From: Proteles cristata cristata
Taxonomy: Eukaryota > Chordata > Mammalia > Carnivora > Hyaenidae
Assembly: GCA_017311185.1 (NCBI GenBank)
Contig: JAESUZ010005166.1
Location: forward strand, 248,001-312,000
Direction of reading: 5' to 3'
DNA: 64,000 nucleotides
The translations under genes and the position numbers were made by a program. The notes beneath the pieces are model-generated. The model saw only the letters and a list, made by a program, of their open reading frames with translations, had not been told where the DNA came from and did no database searches. This document shows positions 22,050 to 34,936 of the stretch, in pieces; position 1 is the first letter of the stretch, and each line of letters begins with the position of its first letter.

Positions 22050-22937
22050 CAACCTTAAAAGATATCTTGGTATCTGAGAAGGTGTTTTCTGCTTTCATTC
22101 AAAATGTAGAGACAGCACACAAGTGTGTCCCAACTTTTCCAATCTGTTTTAAAACAAAAAGTCACGTTACAGATAGGAAATTTGCACTGTCATCCATTGA
22201 AAATAATGATCAACGGTCACATACAGTCTTAATGTTTGAATTTGACCTTTAATACTTGTGGGTTATTGTACTTGCACAATTCCACCGGTCCTCAGAGTTA
22301 AGAACACAGCCTGCATCTGATTCACTTAGTGAATATATGAACATAGCTCTTCATGTGCTGATTTTCTCTATGACTTTTGAAAAGCTATAGCAGGATACTA
22401 GGAAGATTGTGCCAGTCAGTGGCATCTGGAGGGACCTTTCCTTTTTGAACTCTTCTATGATTTCCAATTTTTTCCAAAATAACATGTGATTTTTAAAAAT
22501 AATAACGTATGCAAACTGGCTTGCTTTTTTTAGGGAAAAAAGAGACATTATCTAGTCTGTTCCTTTTAGAAATGACACAGGGAATAAATACATGAAGTCA
22601 GCATTTTTTATTGCCTTAAAAAGAGGAAACTTTGTATTTTTTCAATTCTTGCCTCAAGTAAAGCCCATAGATTCTTAGGCAGTTATCAGTATTAAGTCTT
22701 ATGGTGGTGACACGTCTGAAAGACTTTACCGCTTTTCTTTTTTTGGGGTGATTACATACCATCTGATTATAAAGTTCATCCTAGATAAGAGGACCAGAAA
22801 GTCCCTTAGGGGAAAAGTTATGGCCCGAAATGCTGTCCATGCACTTTCTGATTATTTGCCACAGTAGCTGGGGGCTAAGAGGTCTGGGATTAAATTCTGG
22901 TGAGATAAATGGGGATTTAATACCTCACCCTACTTTC

Positions 22938-22942
<5 letters not shown>
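22050..22942. other. Unclassified spacer
   Basis: No gene, MIR or L1 signature that I can defend. Confidence 0.5.

Positions 22943-22991
<49 letters not shown>
22943..22991. repeat. (TG)24 microsatellite
   Basis: 49 bases of uninterrupted TG. Confidence 0.97.
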
Positions 22992-22993
<2 letters not shown>

Positions 22994-23901
22994 AATTTAG
23001 GTTTTGTTTTGAATAACATTTTATCCTGAAGTCACATGATAACATACAGTACTTGAGACTCTCAGTTCCCCTTACTGCAAAACCACACTTATATGTTCAG
23101 AAACTGGTCTTCACGAGAAGCAGATGATATAAGGAGGTGGGGGCCGCAAGGCCCGGGTGGGTTTCTGCAGGGTGTTGATATGTTGCCCAGAGGGATCTCG
23201 GACAGTTCCAAGGTGAAATTCTGGACATGTTGGCTGAGGATTATTAGAACCTCATTTCTTCATTTTATCATCAATGGCAGCTGTAAACTCCCTGCAAATC
23301 CAGCGCCTACCTCCTTTCACAAAGTGCCTCACAATTCTGGGAAGAGAAAAGGTGTCTGGGGCTGAGCCCCACCTCCAGGAAGCTTACAATCTGGTCATCG
23401 CCACACTCACAGGGGAACAACGGAGGAGCTCTCGAAAAACCAGTCAAACAAGCCCCACTTAAAAGACTGCACGGAGAGGCTCCTCTGCCTGGACCGGCCT
23501 TTCTCGACAAAGCCCAGGCCCTTAGCTGTCAGGGGAGCCTCACTTTCACAATCTATACATTCTGTTTTGTTTCTGACTTCAGCCCCTCTAGGTGAATTCA
23601 TGGTTTTGTCATCACCTCTTCTTATACTCAGAATTTTTTTTTTCTGTAGACACTGCTGCTTTCAGTAGCCTCTAAAGCTTATGAACAAATAATATCTTCA
23701 GAGTCCCCCTCATCTTCCCCTAGATCTGAAAAGACATGACAATGGGCATTGATTGTGGGCAGTCTATTTCTTTGCTCATTCTGATGAGCTTTCTAAAGGT
23801 GATGACTGTGGCCTTTACCTCTCTTTTCACTAATGCTTATTATAAACTTTTTAGTAAAATGGGGCTTTGATAATCTTGCTTTTCTAGCAGCATGTTAGCA
23901 A
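22992..23901. other. Unclassified spacer
   Basis: Short frames (23093-23365 and neighbours) have no domain or exon context. Confidence 0.5.
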
Positions 23902-23929
23902 ACCCCAGATCTCTCATTTTCTCTCTCTC

Positions 23930-24194
23930 TTTTTTTTTTTTTTTGAGAGAGGGTGCAAGTGAGTGAGGGGCAGAAAGAGAGAGAGAGAGAGAGAATCTTA
24001 TGGGGGCAGACAGAGAGAGAGGGAGGGACAGAGACAGAGAGAGAAAGAAGTGGGGCTCACCCAAAGCGGGGCTCGAGGTCACCCAATACAGGGCTTGAGC
24101 TCACCTGATATGGGATCTGACTTCACGAATTATGAGATCATGACCTGAGCAAAAATCAGATGCTTGACCGACTGAGCCACACAGGTGCCTGCAG
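23930..24194 (-). mobile_element. Felid SINE, enlarged, with TSD
   Basis: TSD ACCCCAGATCTCT at 23902-23914 and 24195-24207. The middle has repeated CGGGGCTCGAGGTCACCC-like and CAGGGCTTGAGCTCACC-like blocks, so the body is longer than usual through internal duplication. Confidence 0.92.
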
Positions 24195-24284
24195 ACCCCA
24201 GATCTCTTGCTCACAGTTTAGCTGACTAACCATTAGAAACAAATGAAATTACTGTCTGTGGATTCCTTTCTGTAGTAGCCCTTC

Positions 24285-24410
24285 ATTCTCTCATTTCTCA
24301 GCAAACATTTCACTCAACACAGCGCAGTGACAGGCACTGGGCTAGGAGATAGAAACAGAAACATGAACAAGATCCCGCACCTGGTAGAAAAGACAATCAG
24401 CCCCTATGGC
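24285..24410. repeat. L2-type fragment
   Basis: GCAAACATTTCACTCAACAC, GACAGGCACTGGGCTAGGAG and AACATGAACAAGATCC follow the order of an L2 3' end. Confidence 0.6.
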
Positions 24411-24898
24411 ACCTTTATGTGATTTGGAAAAAGTCACCCCTTCCTCCTGGTGGGGACAGTTCTGCATCAGGGCTCAGGAATAATAAGTGGAGAACAGAAT
24501 GGATTTCAGCCTGCTTGGCCAAGGACCCTTGTGTAGGGCATAACCTGAGCAACATTATGGTATGGACCAGGAAATGTAAACAGTATATGATGTGTGATGA
24601 GCACAGAGGAGAGAGGACCTGAATGCCTGGAAGGTTGGGGAGTTGGGCGGGGGGGACGTTCCATGGAAGATGTTACATGTGAGATGAGACATGAAGGAGC
24701 TCATCCAGGGAAGGTGGGTGGAGGGCAGAGGGAAGATGTACAAAGCCACACAGGTTTGAAAAGCATGGCCTATCTGGGGCTCTGGAAGTCAGGGATGGTG
24801 TCCAGAGTGCCCAACAGGTGCATGGGTATGGAGATGGCTTGATAAGTATTGAAGCTTGAAGACACCTAGAGGAATGATCTAGGACCTAAACTCTAGGT
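24411..24898. other. Unclassified spacer
   Basis: Purine-rich sequence with no recognised repeat or exon. Confidence 0.5.
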
Positions 24899-25028
24899 CC
24901 CTGTTACTCAAAGTCTGGGTCCCCTTAGGGTAGCTTTGGCATCATCAGACAAGTTGTTAGAAGTTTGGAATCTTGGGTCCCACCCAAGACCTACTGCATC
25001 GGGACCTACATTTTAATAAACTCTTAGG
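24899..25028 (-). mobile_element. MER5-type hAT transposon, first half
   Basis: Reads as the complement of a MER5 element: TTACTCAAAGTCTGGGTCC, GACAAGTTGTTAGAAGTTTG and CCCACCCAAGACCTACTGCA. The element stops at the L1 insertion and resumes at 28413. Confidence 0.75.
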
Positions 25029-28000
25029 GAAGGAGGGTTTCAAGATGGCTGCACAGGAAGATCCTATGCTTCCTGTGCTTTCCCTCTGAAAATGGTGTGA
25101 AAACTAGGTGACTTCTCCCCACAACAAAGGATAAAAGGACAATGTCAAGATGCATGGAGGGACAGAGTATGGTCTTAGCAAAAAACACCACTTCAAATCA
25201 AAGGATAATTTATCCAAAGGATAAATTAAAAAATACCCAGAGAGAAATGAAAAGAGAAAAGACATACTAAAAATCTATGTAATGGAGCAAGAGAGTTTCT
25301 AAGAGGGAAGTTTATTGCAATACAGACTTATCTCAAGAAATAAGAAAAGTCTCAAACAATCTAACTTTACCTTTACAGGAACTAGAAAAAGAAGAACAAA
25401 TGAACTCCAAAGTTAGTAGAAGGAAGGAGATAATAAAGATCAGACTAGAAATAAATGAAATAGAGACTAAAAAGATAATAGAAAAGGTCAGCAAAAGTAA
25501 GAGTTGGGGCTTTAAAAAGATAAACTTGACAAAAGCCTTTAGCTAGACTAACCAAGAGAAGAAAGAGGGCTCAAATTTATATGCCAACACATTGGACAAC
25601 CTAGAAGGGAGAAATTCCTAGAAATATTCAATCTTTCAAGACAGAATCAGGAAGAAATCGAAAATCTGACACACTGATTACTAGTAAGGAGACTGAATCA
25701 GTAATCAAACAAAAGTCCAGGACAAGACAGCCTAACTGGTGAATTCTACCAAATATTCAAAGAATATTTAATACCTACCGTTCTCAAAATCATCCAAAAA
25801 ACTGAAGTGGAGGGAATGTCCTTAAACTCATTTTATGAGGCCAGCATTGCTCTGGTATCAAAAACAGACGAGGACACCACAAAACAAAAAAAGAAAGAAA
25901 GAAAGAAAATTACGAGACAATATTCCTGATGAACATAGGTGCAAAATCCTCAACAAAACACTAGCAGACAGAATTGAACGATACATTAAAAGGATTATAC
26001 ACCATGATCAAGTGGGATTTACTCCAGGGATGCAAGGATGTTTCAGCATTTGCAAACCAATGGGCAGGATACACCACATTAACAAAATCAAAGATAAAAA
26101 TCCTATGGCAATCTTAGTAGATGCAGAAAATACATGTGACAAAATTCAACATCCATTTAGGATTGAAAACATTCAACAAACGTTTTTTGTTGGCACCTCA
26201 ATATAATAAAAGCTTTATATGACAAACCCCTGGTGACATGAGACTCAACAGTGAAAAGCTGAAAGCATTTCCTCTAGGATGCCCACCACCCCCACTTTTA
26301 TTCAGCACAATACTGGAAGTCCTAGCTACACTGGTTAGGCAACAAAAAGAAATGACAGGCATCCAAACTGGAAAGGAAGAAGTAAAACGGTCACTATTTG
26401 CAGACGACATGGTACTATACGTAGAAAACCTTAAAGATTCCAATAACAACAACAAAACTGTTAGAACCAGTAAATGAGCTCAGTAAAGTTGCAGAATATG
26501 AAATTAATAATAAAATTTATCGTGTTTCTATACACTAATAACAAAACATAAGGGAAATCAAGAAAACAATCTCACAATTGCATCAAAAAGATTAAAATAC
26601 CTAGGACTCAATTTAACCAAGGAGGTGAAAGACCTGTATACTGAAAACTATAAGACATTCATGAAGGAAGTTGAAGAAGACACAAATGGAAAGATATTCC
26701 ACAGTCATGGACTGGAAGAATTAATACTGTTAGAATGTCCATACTACCCAAAGCAACAGACAGATTGAATGCAATCCCTATCAAAATTCTGACAGCATTT
26801 GTCCCAGAACTAGAAGGAATGATTCCAAAAAAAATTTGTGTGGGACCACAGAAAACCCTGAATTGCCAAATCAATATTGAGAAAGAACAACACAGTCAGA
26901 GGTATCCCACTCCTGGATTTCAAACTATACTACGAAGCTATAGTAATCAACACAGCGTGGTACTGGCATGGTTACAGACACATAGATCAATGGACCAGAA
27001 TAGAGAGCCCAGAAGTAAACCCATGCATATATGGCAATTAATTTATGACAAGGAGGCAAGAATATACACTAGGAAAAGTACAGTCTCTTCAATAAATAGT
27101 GCTGGGAAAACTAAACAGCTCCATGCAAAAGAATGAAACTGGACCACCATCCTATACCATATACGAAAACTAAGTCAAAATTGACTTTTAAAGACTTGAA
27201 TATAAGACCTGACATCACAAAACTCTGAGAAGAAAACTTAGGCTGTAAGCTCTCTGACATTGGGTCTTATCGATTTTTTTTTTTTTTGGAACTGACTTCA
27301 ATGACAAAGACAAAAAAAGCAAAAATAAACAAATGTGACTACATCAAACTAAAAAGCTTCTGTACATTGAGGGATACCATCAATAAAACAAAACCATCCT
27401 TACTGAATTGGAGAAAATATTTGCTCAACATATATCTGGTAAGAGGTTGATATCCATAGTATATAAAGAATTCCTACAAATCAATAGCAAAAACCCACAC
27501 AATCTGATAAAAAAAAAATGGGCAGAGCATCTGAATAGGCATTTTTCCAAAGCAGACATAGATGGCAAGCAGGGACATGAAAAGATGCTCAACATCACTG
27601 AGCATTAGGAAAATGCAAATCAAAACCACAGTGAGATACATTTTACATCTATTAGAATGATTAAAATAAAAAAATACAAGGAAATAACAAGGGTTGGTGA
27701 GGAGGTGGAGAAAAGGGACCCCTCCTACACTGTTGGTGGGAATGTAAATTGGTGTAGCCCCTATAGAAAGCAGTGCTGAACTTCCTCAAAAAAATTAAAA
27801 ATAGAGCTACCATATGATCCAGCAATTCCACTTCTGGGTATCTATCTGAAGAAAACAGAAACACTAATTCAAAAAGATATGTGCCCTCTTATGTTCAGTG
27901 CAGCATTATTTACAATAGCCATGATATGGAAACAATGTAAGTGTCCACAGATAGATGAATGGATAAAGAAGGTGTAGATGCACACACACACGCACACACA

Positions 28001-28412
28001 CGCACGCACACACACACACTAGAATATTACTCAGCCATAAAAAGAATGAAATCTTGCCATTTGGGGCAACATGCGTAGGTGTAGACATAGAAAGACAAAC
28101 ATCACATGATTTCACTTTTATGTGTACTCTTGAGAGCAAAATAAACCAAACCAGACTCAGACTCACACAGAGAGCAGGTTGGGTGGTGCTGGAGGGGAGG
28201 GGGGTTTTGGTGACCCCTTAAGTCCTGGGGTCATAATGTACAGCATGGGCCATATAGTTAATGACACTGTATCAACTTTGGATGGTGACAGATGGCAATT
28301 ATACTTAGGAAGGAGATCATCTGCAACACATACAAATGTCAAATCACTGTGTTGTACCCCTGAAAGTAATATGATATTGTAGGTCAAGTATACTTCACTA
28401 ATGATATAAAAA
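25029..28412 (+). mobile_element. Decayed, internally deleted L1 inserted in MER5
   Basis: The left end GGGTTTCAAGATGGCTGCAC resembles the L1 5' start. Within about 150-250 bases the sequence is already L1 ORF2 (a TCTAAGAGGGAAGTTTATTG block at 25298). It continues in order through reverse-transcriptase and C-terminal landmarks (26180-27920) to a 3' UTR ending AAAGTAATATGATATTGTAG and an A-rich end. ORF1 and the front of ORF2 are missing. The reading frame is broken many times; the longest open pieces are 123 and 133 codons. A (CA)n tract lies at 27981-28019. Confidence 0.85.
27981..28019. repeat. (CA)n tract with CG interruptions
   Basis: CACACACACACG-type alternating run within the L1 3' part. 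Confidence 0.92.
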
Positions 28413-28461
28413 AGCCCCCTAATGGTTCATGTGCACATTAAAGTCTGAGTAGCACTGGTTT
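28413..28461 (-). mobile_element. MER5-type transposon, second half
   Basis: CATGTGCACATTAAAGTCTG then AGTAGCACTGG completes the complementary MER5 end interrupted at 25028. Confidence 0.72.
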
Positions 28462-30709
28462 AAGGAAGCGTGAGAAGAATAAGGGTTTGCTTTGAAGACA
28501 TATTCTCTAGATATTCCAAACATGGAGTTTCCCTTTACACTGTCACAAATCTACCATCACCAGATTCACCATCAGGGTGACTCTGTGATATTAACTACAA
28601 TTCATCGTTATGGAAAACAGGGGCATGAAGAATTTAATTTGCACATGAGCATCAGCAAATTGAAACAGAAGGAAGAGAATGCAAACTTCTCCCCTTGCCT
28701 TTTTCCTTTTTTGTCTTAACTACTTAGGCTTGCTTTCCCTTGAGCCTTTAGCTGGGAGGTGTGGAAACGTCTAAGTCTAGCAAGCACTGAGGTTGGAAAG
28801 GTGAACCCATCCAGAAGCCGTGGACTCGACATGGTGTCTGTGCACCATCTTGGAGCTGCTGAAAAAAATGGAAATAACTCTCAAAAAGATCCTAGGAAGA
28901 AAGTAAGGTGAGTGTTATCTCTACCCAGCCTTCCTCATCTCTTCTTTTTCCCCTTTGCCCATTTCTTTATGCAATCGTTCAATTATTGACTATACATATT
29001 AAGCACCTACTCTTTGTCAGGCCCTGATATCTTCATATTCCTAGTAACCACAGAGCTTTCTACAGACTTCCAGATCTCCTGAGAGATCCTTTACCAAAGC
29101 TTCTACAAGTTAGACTTTCCCTCCAGCCCTAGGTGGCTCGTGGGGACAGTAAGAAGAATAGAAGCTGGAAGGCTCTGAGGTTTCTGTTCTATGCTCTGTC
29201 CTCTGTGTACGGGCTTCTCTGATTCTTTTTCTGTAACAGAAATCCTGGGGGGGGGGGAATCCAGGTACAAGGTGGGGGGGTTCAGCATCTGCAAGGGGTT
29301 ATTACTGTACTTGACTGAGAGATTAGCCCTGGTTTTTGTGTTTTAGCTACTGAGGTCAGAATGGGGTGAATGAGGAACAATGAGCGAATTTCCCTCAAAG
29401 AAGGATGGGTTGAAGAGTAAGCTTGAGGTGCACGGAAGGGAACTTTGGGGGAGGGGAAGCAAAAGACATGTAACGCTTTGCCTCTAAACCATTTCTGGGA
29501 ATTCAGCATAGAAACCCCTTGAGTGTTATCATGGTATCATCACTCTGTGATAGAAAATCATATTACCATAAAACAGAGATGACAAAGGAAAGGTATACTG
29601 GGTGTCACTGTGGTATCTGGTTTGACTTTTAAATCTAATTGTATGATAAGATTGCAAAAAGGTCACTATGGATGCTTAGCATGAGCTGGCAGCTCTGCTT
29701 CCTTCTACCTCCTTCCTGCCGGTATCTGGTTCCTCTAAAACTGTGAGTGCAGGCTAGGAAAGGGAAAGGCAGGGGAAGAGACATGCAAATATCAGGGTCC
29801 CAGCCGAGAGCCTCCACACGCAACTTTAATCTTTGAGATAAAAACTAACGGTCATGCTCAGTTATATAGCAATCACTAGGTCTCTTTATCTCTCTTATTT
29901 CCTTCATAAGGGCTGTAGGAACTGAAGACTGCTTTAAGCAGGCCCTGCGATGCATGAGTTAAAACAGAGAGTAAAAAGGAAACAGACAAGAAGAGAAAGA
30001 GGAAAAAATAACCTATAGTTAGTTGATAGGTAGCTCAGAAGCAACCAGGGTAAGGCTGTTGTAAATGAGCATCAGGTGGTATAGGTGCTTCTCAAAGTGT
30101 GGTCCGTGTGTTTGTGCCGATCCACAGCAGGTGGTTACAGGTCTGCAAAGGCCTGTGTGGCCAGGGCTTCCCAAGAGGGAGGGCTGTGAATGATCAAACT
30201 GTGGAACGTTTATACATCAATGTGATTTTGCTTGGGAGGCAGGATAGGTTTCCAGCCTCCACTGTTGGGGCCACACGCGTAGAACAACTTGTGTTTGAAA
30301 CAAGGGATTTGTAATCAACCTTCCAGGCACCTGCTTGAGTGCCCGGGACAGACAGATATGGTCCCTACACTCCTCTCCTCCAGGGGGAAGATTAGCCCAT
30401 TTTGCAGGTGATCTGCCTCAAACTGCCTTTCGCCACTTCTTTCTTCCTTTGCGGCCGTCTTCTGAGTAGAGGGGAAATGTCTTGCATCTGAGTCGCCAGA
30501 GCTCAGATTCCGTTACAACCGGAAATTAGTGTTCTCTGAGTGAGAACCACGTATATGCGCTTGGAAGTAGTAAACATTTCTCCCAGGACATTCTACTTCT
30601 TCAGTATGTTTGGCTTAGACTCGCCCTAAAATACATTTTCCTTTGTGGTTTGTGTAAAAAAACTTTAGAGGTAGATAAAAATATAGTTGGGCCCCAGGAC
30701 TCTTCCCTA
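28462..30709. other. Long unclassified spacer
   Basis: Mostly unique-looking sequence with no SINE or L1. An L2-like piece lies at about 28965-29040 (ATTAAGCACCTACTCTTTGT). A poly-G run is present near 29247-29256. A splice-donor-like GTAAGGTGAG at 28902-28911 has no supporting exon. Confidence 0.5.
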
Positions 30710-30865
30710 CTTAGCAATTATGTTACTTTGGACATAGGGTTTTCAGCTTTCATTTCTCATCAGAAAAGTGAGAATAATCCTACCTATTTTGCCAAACTGC
30801 TCTAAGGGATTAAATGAAATAATTTATGCAGAACAGCCCACACAGCGGTTAGCACAGCTGACTTC
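30710..30865 (+). repeat. MIR
   Basis: TTGGACATAGGG, CATCAGAAAAGTGAGAATAA, AGGGATTAAATGAAATAATT and ACACAGCGGTTAGCACAG follow MIR order. Confidence 0.72.
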
Positions 30866-31059
30866 CTTCTGTGTCTACTTCTTCACTTTCACTTGAGTAC
30901 CAGGTCCCAAGAGAGCATGAATGGAAGAGAAGAAGGGATGGTAGGCATGGAAGGAAAAGACAGCAATAGAAGGAAATAGCCTAGGACTGACAATCTCTAG
31001 TCCATTCAAGTTAGCTGGCTCAGGACACTTGTTTCCCAGCAGGTGAAATAACTTGCATT

Positions 31060-31277
31060 CAAAAAGAATTTTTAATGTTTATCTATTTTTGAGAGAGAGA
31101 GAGCAAGTGAGCATGCACATAAGCGAGGCAGAGAGACAGGGAGACACAGAACCGAAGCAGCTCCAGGCTCGGAGCTGTCAGCACAGAGCCCGATGCGGGG
31201 CTCAAACTCACAAACTGCCAGATCATGACCTGAGTTGAAGTTGGACACCTAACTGACTAAGCCACCAGGCACCACAG
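31060..31277 (-). mobile_element. Felid SINE with TSD
   Basis: TSD TAACTTGCATT at 31049-31059 and 31278-31288. The head is slightly degraded (CCACCAGGCACCAC). Confidence 0.94.
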
Positions 31278-31288
31278 TAACTTGCATT

Positions 31289-32369
31289 TGTAATATTAGA
31301 GTCGGTGGAGAGTGAGTTGTTCTGGCTTGAGATCTGGAAATGCACCCAGCGGCTTTGTATCATGGAAGTGGTCATTCAAGAACCCCACAAGGACAAATGT
31401 GTCACGGACAGAGTCATCCTTCAAAGGGTCACACTAATTAAAGCCTAGATCATGCTAAGCTTTATCCTCTCCTGTGACGGCAAGAGAGCTGGTCTCTGGC
31501 TTCTCCCTCCCAAGGAGTTCGGGTCATTCCCAAGGAATGCTTGCTTCGGCCAGCCATCTGGAGCCCTGATGGTGATGTATCTTTGTAATTCCCCACAACG
31601 GGCTGTAACACGTAACACAGTTTTACTGAAGGAGATATGAGAATAATAGAAAGAAATAATAATGCAGAAAAGGAAAATACCCAACTGGGCCCTCCAGAAC
31701 TCTACCCTTGCTTCACAGGAAATGTTTTTCCCTTCAGTCCCCACCTTGCTGCCATATGTAAGGGATCAATTTACATACAGAAGACAGTCCATTGACCAAG
31801 CCTCATTTCCCAGACCCCAAGAAGATCCAGGGCCACAGCTGTACTCACAGTAAAGGCAACAGTTTCACACAGTCAGTGTGTTTTATGTTCAAAGCCTTCT
31901 GTGGATGCAGCAGGTGATCAATAAATATTTGTTGAATGAATGAATGGTCTTAATCTTTCCATTCTAGTGAGGATTTTGGTTGTATATTTATGCGATTAAA
32001 ACTAATTATTATGGTTTTTTTTTTCCCCTCCTGGAATAATCAGTCTCAAAAGAAAATTTTAAAGTTCCTTACTGGAAAAAACAATCTGGTGACTTGGAAA
32101 TAGGAACTTCTCTCCACTTTCACATCCCAACGTCCTATTTCTAGCAATTAAGATTTTGTGAAATATTTGCCCCAGTTTAAGCTGGGGTACCTCATTCCAC
32201 AGGGCATTTTCTGTTAAGAGCATATTTTCTGAAAATCCCAGGATTTTCCCTTCTGCACGAAGGTTAGCTGAGCAGACTCTTGCCCCACAAAACAGTTTTT
32301 AAGACAAATTACTCTACTAGCGGCTAACCATTCATTAAGCTTTGGCTATTTGGCTACATACTAACTGGG
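31289..32369. other. Unclassified spacer
   Basis: An L2/MIR-like end GATCAATAAATATTTGTTGA lies at 31917-31936. No other element or exon recognised. Confidence 0.5.
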
Positions 32370-32535
32370 GTGGGTACATTAGCATGTTATCCTTAATCCT
32401 CTCAGTAATGCTGCTGGGTTAGGCTGCTGATTTTACACGTAGGGAAACTGAGGCTCAGAGAGCAAGTGACCTGTCCATGGTTCACATAGCTCAGCAGCAG
32501 CAGAGCTGGCTTCCACTCAAACCTGCATCTATAGG
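32370..32535 (-). repeat. MIR
   Basis: GGGAAACTGAGGCTCAGAGA followed by GCAAGTGACCTGTCCATGGT and a CAGAGCTGG block is the complement of the MIR core. Confidence 0.85.
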
Positions 32536-33902
32536 TCTCCAGTCAGTTTGGAAAAGGTCATAGAAACTCAATAGGGACCTATTTGAAATTACCCCCCATT
32601 TCCCTCCTTCCCCCTGATATTCTGCTATGCTTCCCTATGGCTGTGTCACCTCTGCAGAAATTAGCCATTGTTACTGATGGAAAGTGTTTAATTGTCCTCC
32701 AGTGTTTGGGGGCAAACGTCTGCTTTGACAACATGCTGCCCCTCTTATCTGCCTTCCTCTGTCTGAGGCTCCAAAAGAAAGTCCTTGAGGAATTCTAGCT
32801 CTTCAGCCTTACCAGTACTGCCCAGGGGGACTCCATACTCATGGAAATGACTGCTTGAAAACAAGAACTACAGAACTACAGAAAAAATCATGATCCCACC
32901 ACTTGGCTGAGAGATTCCGTCTGTCTGTCTCTCCAGTCCTCCCAGGGTCAATGCTTCCTCCTGGACGCAGTGCCCTCCAGTGACCAAACCACTGGTTTCT
33001 AGCCACTCCCCCTGTCCCTAAAGGGTTGGCATCATCACCCGGGTAAAGGTCCTGCCATGGGTTGTCCAACCACACATGCCCCAGCTGCTTTCCCCATTTC
33101 AGTCATCTTGTGTCATGTGGTCTTTTTATACACTAGTAAAAGGTTAGGGAGAGGGCTCCTTCGGGCCACCAGCCCCTCGTAGACATCTGTATTCCCAGTG
33201 CCTCGTATAATGCTTAGCACTAAAGTGGTGGTAATATAAATGAAAACATGTGGTTTTCCCATGACTGTATCTTCCAAGGATAGCCCTGGACCCTACTTCC
33301 CTAAACACGGCCCTTTCTCCCAAGTCTTAGTATATATTGCCTGGGTTGAGTTGATCCATAGCTCTGCTTCAGCAGAATTTGTACCCACTGAATGTGGCTT
33401 TCACGTCTTCTCTTAATAATTCTTCTCCAGGAGAAATACACCCAACTCCTATAGGTATTCCTAATCTACACTGGTTCCCAGCTCCATCGGTGAAGCTGGG
33501 TTCCTCACTCCAGACCTGTTCCCATTTATCAATGTACCAGGTAACAAGTAGGGCCTAGAATAGGACAAAGTACTCTAAATACAGGCTGGTCGAGACATAC
33601 AAGTTAAAGCAAAACTATCTGTTCCCGGATCTAAACAATATCCTACTATCAGATGTGCTGACACTCTTAGCTTTTAGCAACTGGATTTCAATTTGGCGTG
33701 CATTTGTAGTTTTGACAGATCTGTAGTTTACAAGTATGATGTCACTATTTTATATGAAGTCCCCACAACTTTTTCATCTTCACTGCTGACAAACCAAGCT
33801 TCTTCTGTCTTTGCTGTCTGCACACCTAGAAGCAACCACTTTATACTCTATCTCTTAGGTCTTGACTTTGTTGATCTTAATTATTTAATTATTTAATTTT
33901 TA
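32536..33902. other. Unclassified spacer
   Basis: An L2-like piece is possible at about 33180-33240. No exon recognised. Confidence 0.5.
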
Positions 33903-34118
33903 TTAAAAATTTTTAATGTTTATTTATTTTTGAGAGAGAGAGAAAGACAGAATGGGGGGGAGGGGCAGAGCGAGAGGGAGACACAGAATCCAAAGCAGGC
34001 TCCAGGCTCTGAGCTGGCTGTCAGCACAGAGCCCAACGTGGGGCTCAAACCCACAAACTGAGATCATGACCTGAGCCGAAGTTGGATGCTTAACCGACTG
34101 AGCCACCCAGTAGCCCCA
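33903..34118 (-). mobile_element. Felid SINE
   Basis: Complementary SINE from AATGTTTATTTATTTTTGAG to CCACCCAGTAGCCCC. No clear TSD. Confidence 0.93.
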
Positions 34119-34424
34119 ATCTGGGATTTAAAATTAGAAAACTCTCACTTACCTAGCTGACTATTCTCCCTGTTTTATTAGTCTTCAGATATTATAGGTA
34201 CATCTTCTATGCCTTTATGCAAGTCACTGATAGGGGAGAGGTAAACAGAAAAAAAAAAGGTGATTTTTTAACAGATGCTTTGTCAGTCTGACCTCTTCTC
34301 CCAACCATATTGTGTACATACATATAAATGTAGCTCTTTGTATGTACTGTGATAAAGATTAAGATATTCTGTGTCTACAGCATCTCCTTGATCTTCCAAA
34401 TTGGTGACTCTACTTAAAAAGAAA

Positions 34425-34555
34425 TGGGTACATTGGGCAAATTACTTTACTTCTCTAAACCTGATTTGGCCGACCGGTAAAATGAGAATATTGGCACTAT
34501 TTCTTTTACCAGTTGTCAGTAAGGCTCAACCAGACATTTGAAAATGCTCTGCAAA
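34425..34555 (+). repeat. MIR
   Basis: GGGCAAATTACTTTACTTCT, TAAAATGAGAATATTGGCAC and GAAAATGCTCTGCAAA match MIR in order. Confidence 0.7.
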
Positions 34556-34625
34556 TTTTAACATGCCACAGAAATCAAAATGAGGATGATGTTACTACTG
34601 TTGAGTGCAGTTGGGTTGGGCTTCA

Positions 34626-34688
34626 TTTCCTTCCTTCCTTCCTTCCTTCCTTCATTCTTTCCTTCCTTCCTTTCATTTCTTTCCTTTC

Positions 34689-34751
<63 letters not shown>

Positions 34752-34760
34752 CTTTCTTTT
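34626..34760. repeat. (TTCC)n(TTTC)n polypyrimidine tract
   Basis: About 135 bases of almost pure pyrimidine on the plus strand, with about 15 TTTC units at 34690-34752. It forms the tail of the adjacent minus-strand SINE. Confidence 0.95.
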
Positions 34761-34936
34761 AGAGAGAGAGACAGAGAGAGAGCCAGGGACAGGGCAGAGG
34801 GAGAGAGAGAATCTTAAGCAGGCTCCATGTTCAGCACAGAGCCTGACATGGGGCTTTTTATCTCATGACCCTGAGATCATGAGCCAAGCTGGAATTCAGA
34901 GTCAGATGACCAGCCGAACGAGCCACCCGGGCACTG
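34755..34936 (-). mobile_element. SINE with expanded pyrimidine tail
   Basis: Complementary SINE body ending in a degenerate head (GAGCCACCCGGGCACT). The 244-codon frame spanning this region is an artefact of the tract and the SINE. Confidence 0.88.

Noticed and set aside
25835..27136. 123- and 133-codon frames with L1 RT-like sequence
   Set aside because: Part of an internally deleted, frame-broken L1; not a functional gene.
28902..28911. Splice-donor-like GTAAGGTGAG in the intergenic spacer
   Set aside because: No matching acceptor or coding exon beside it.
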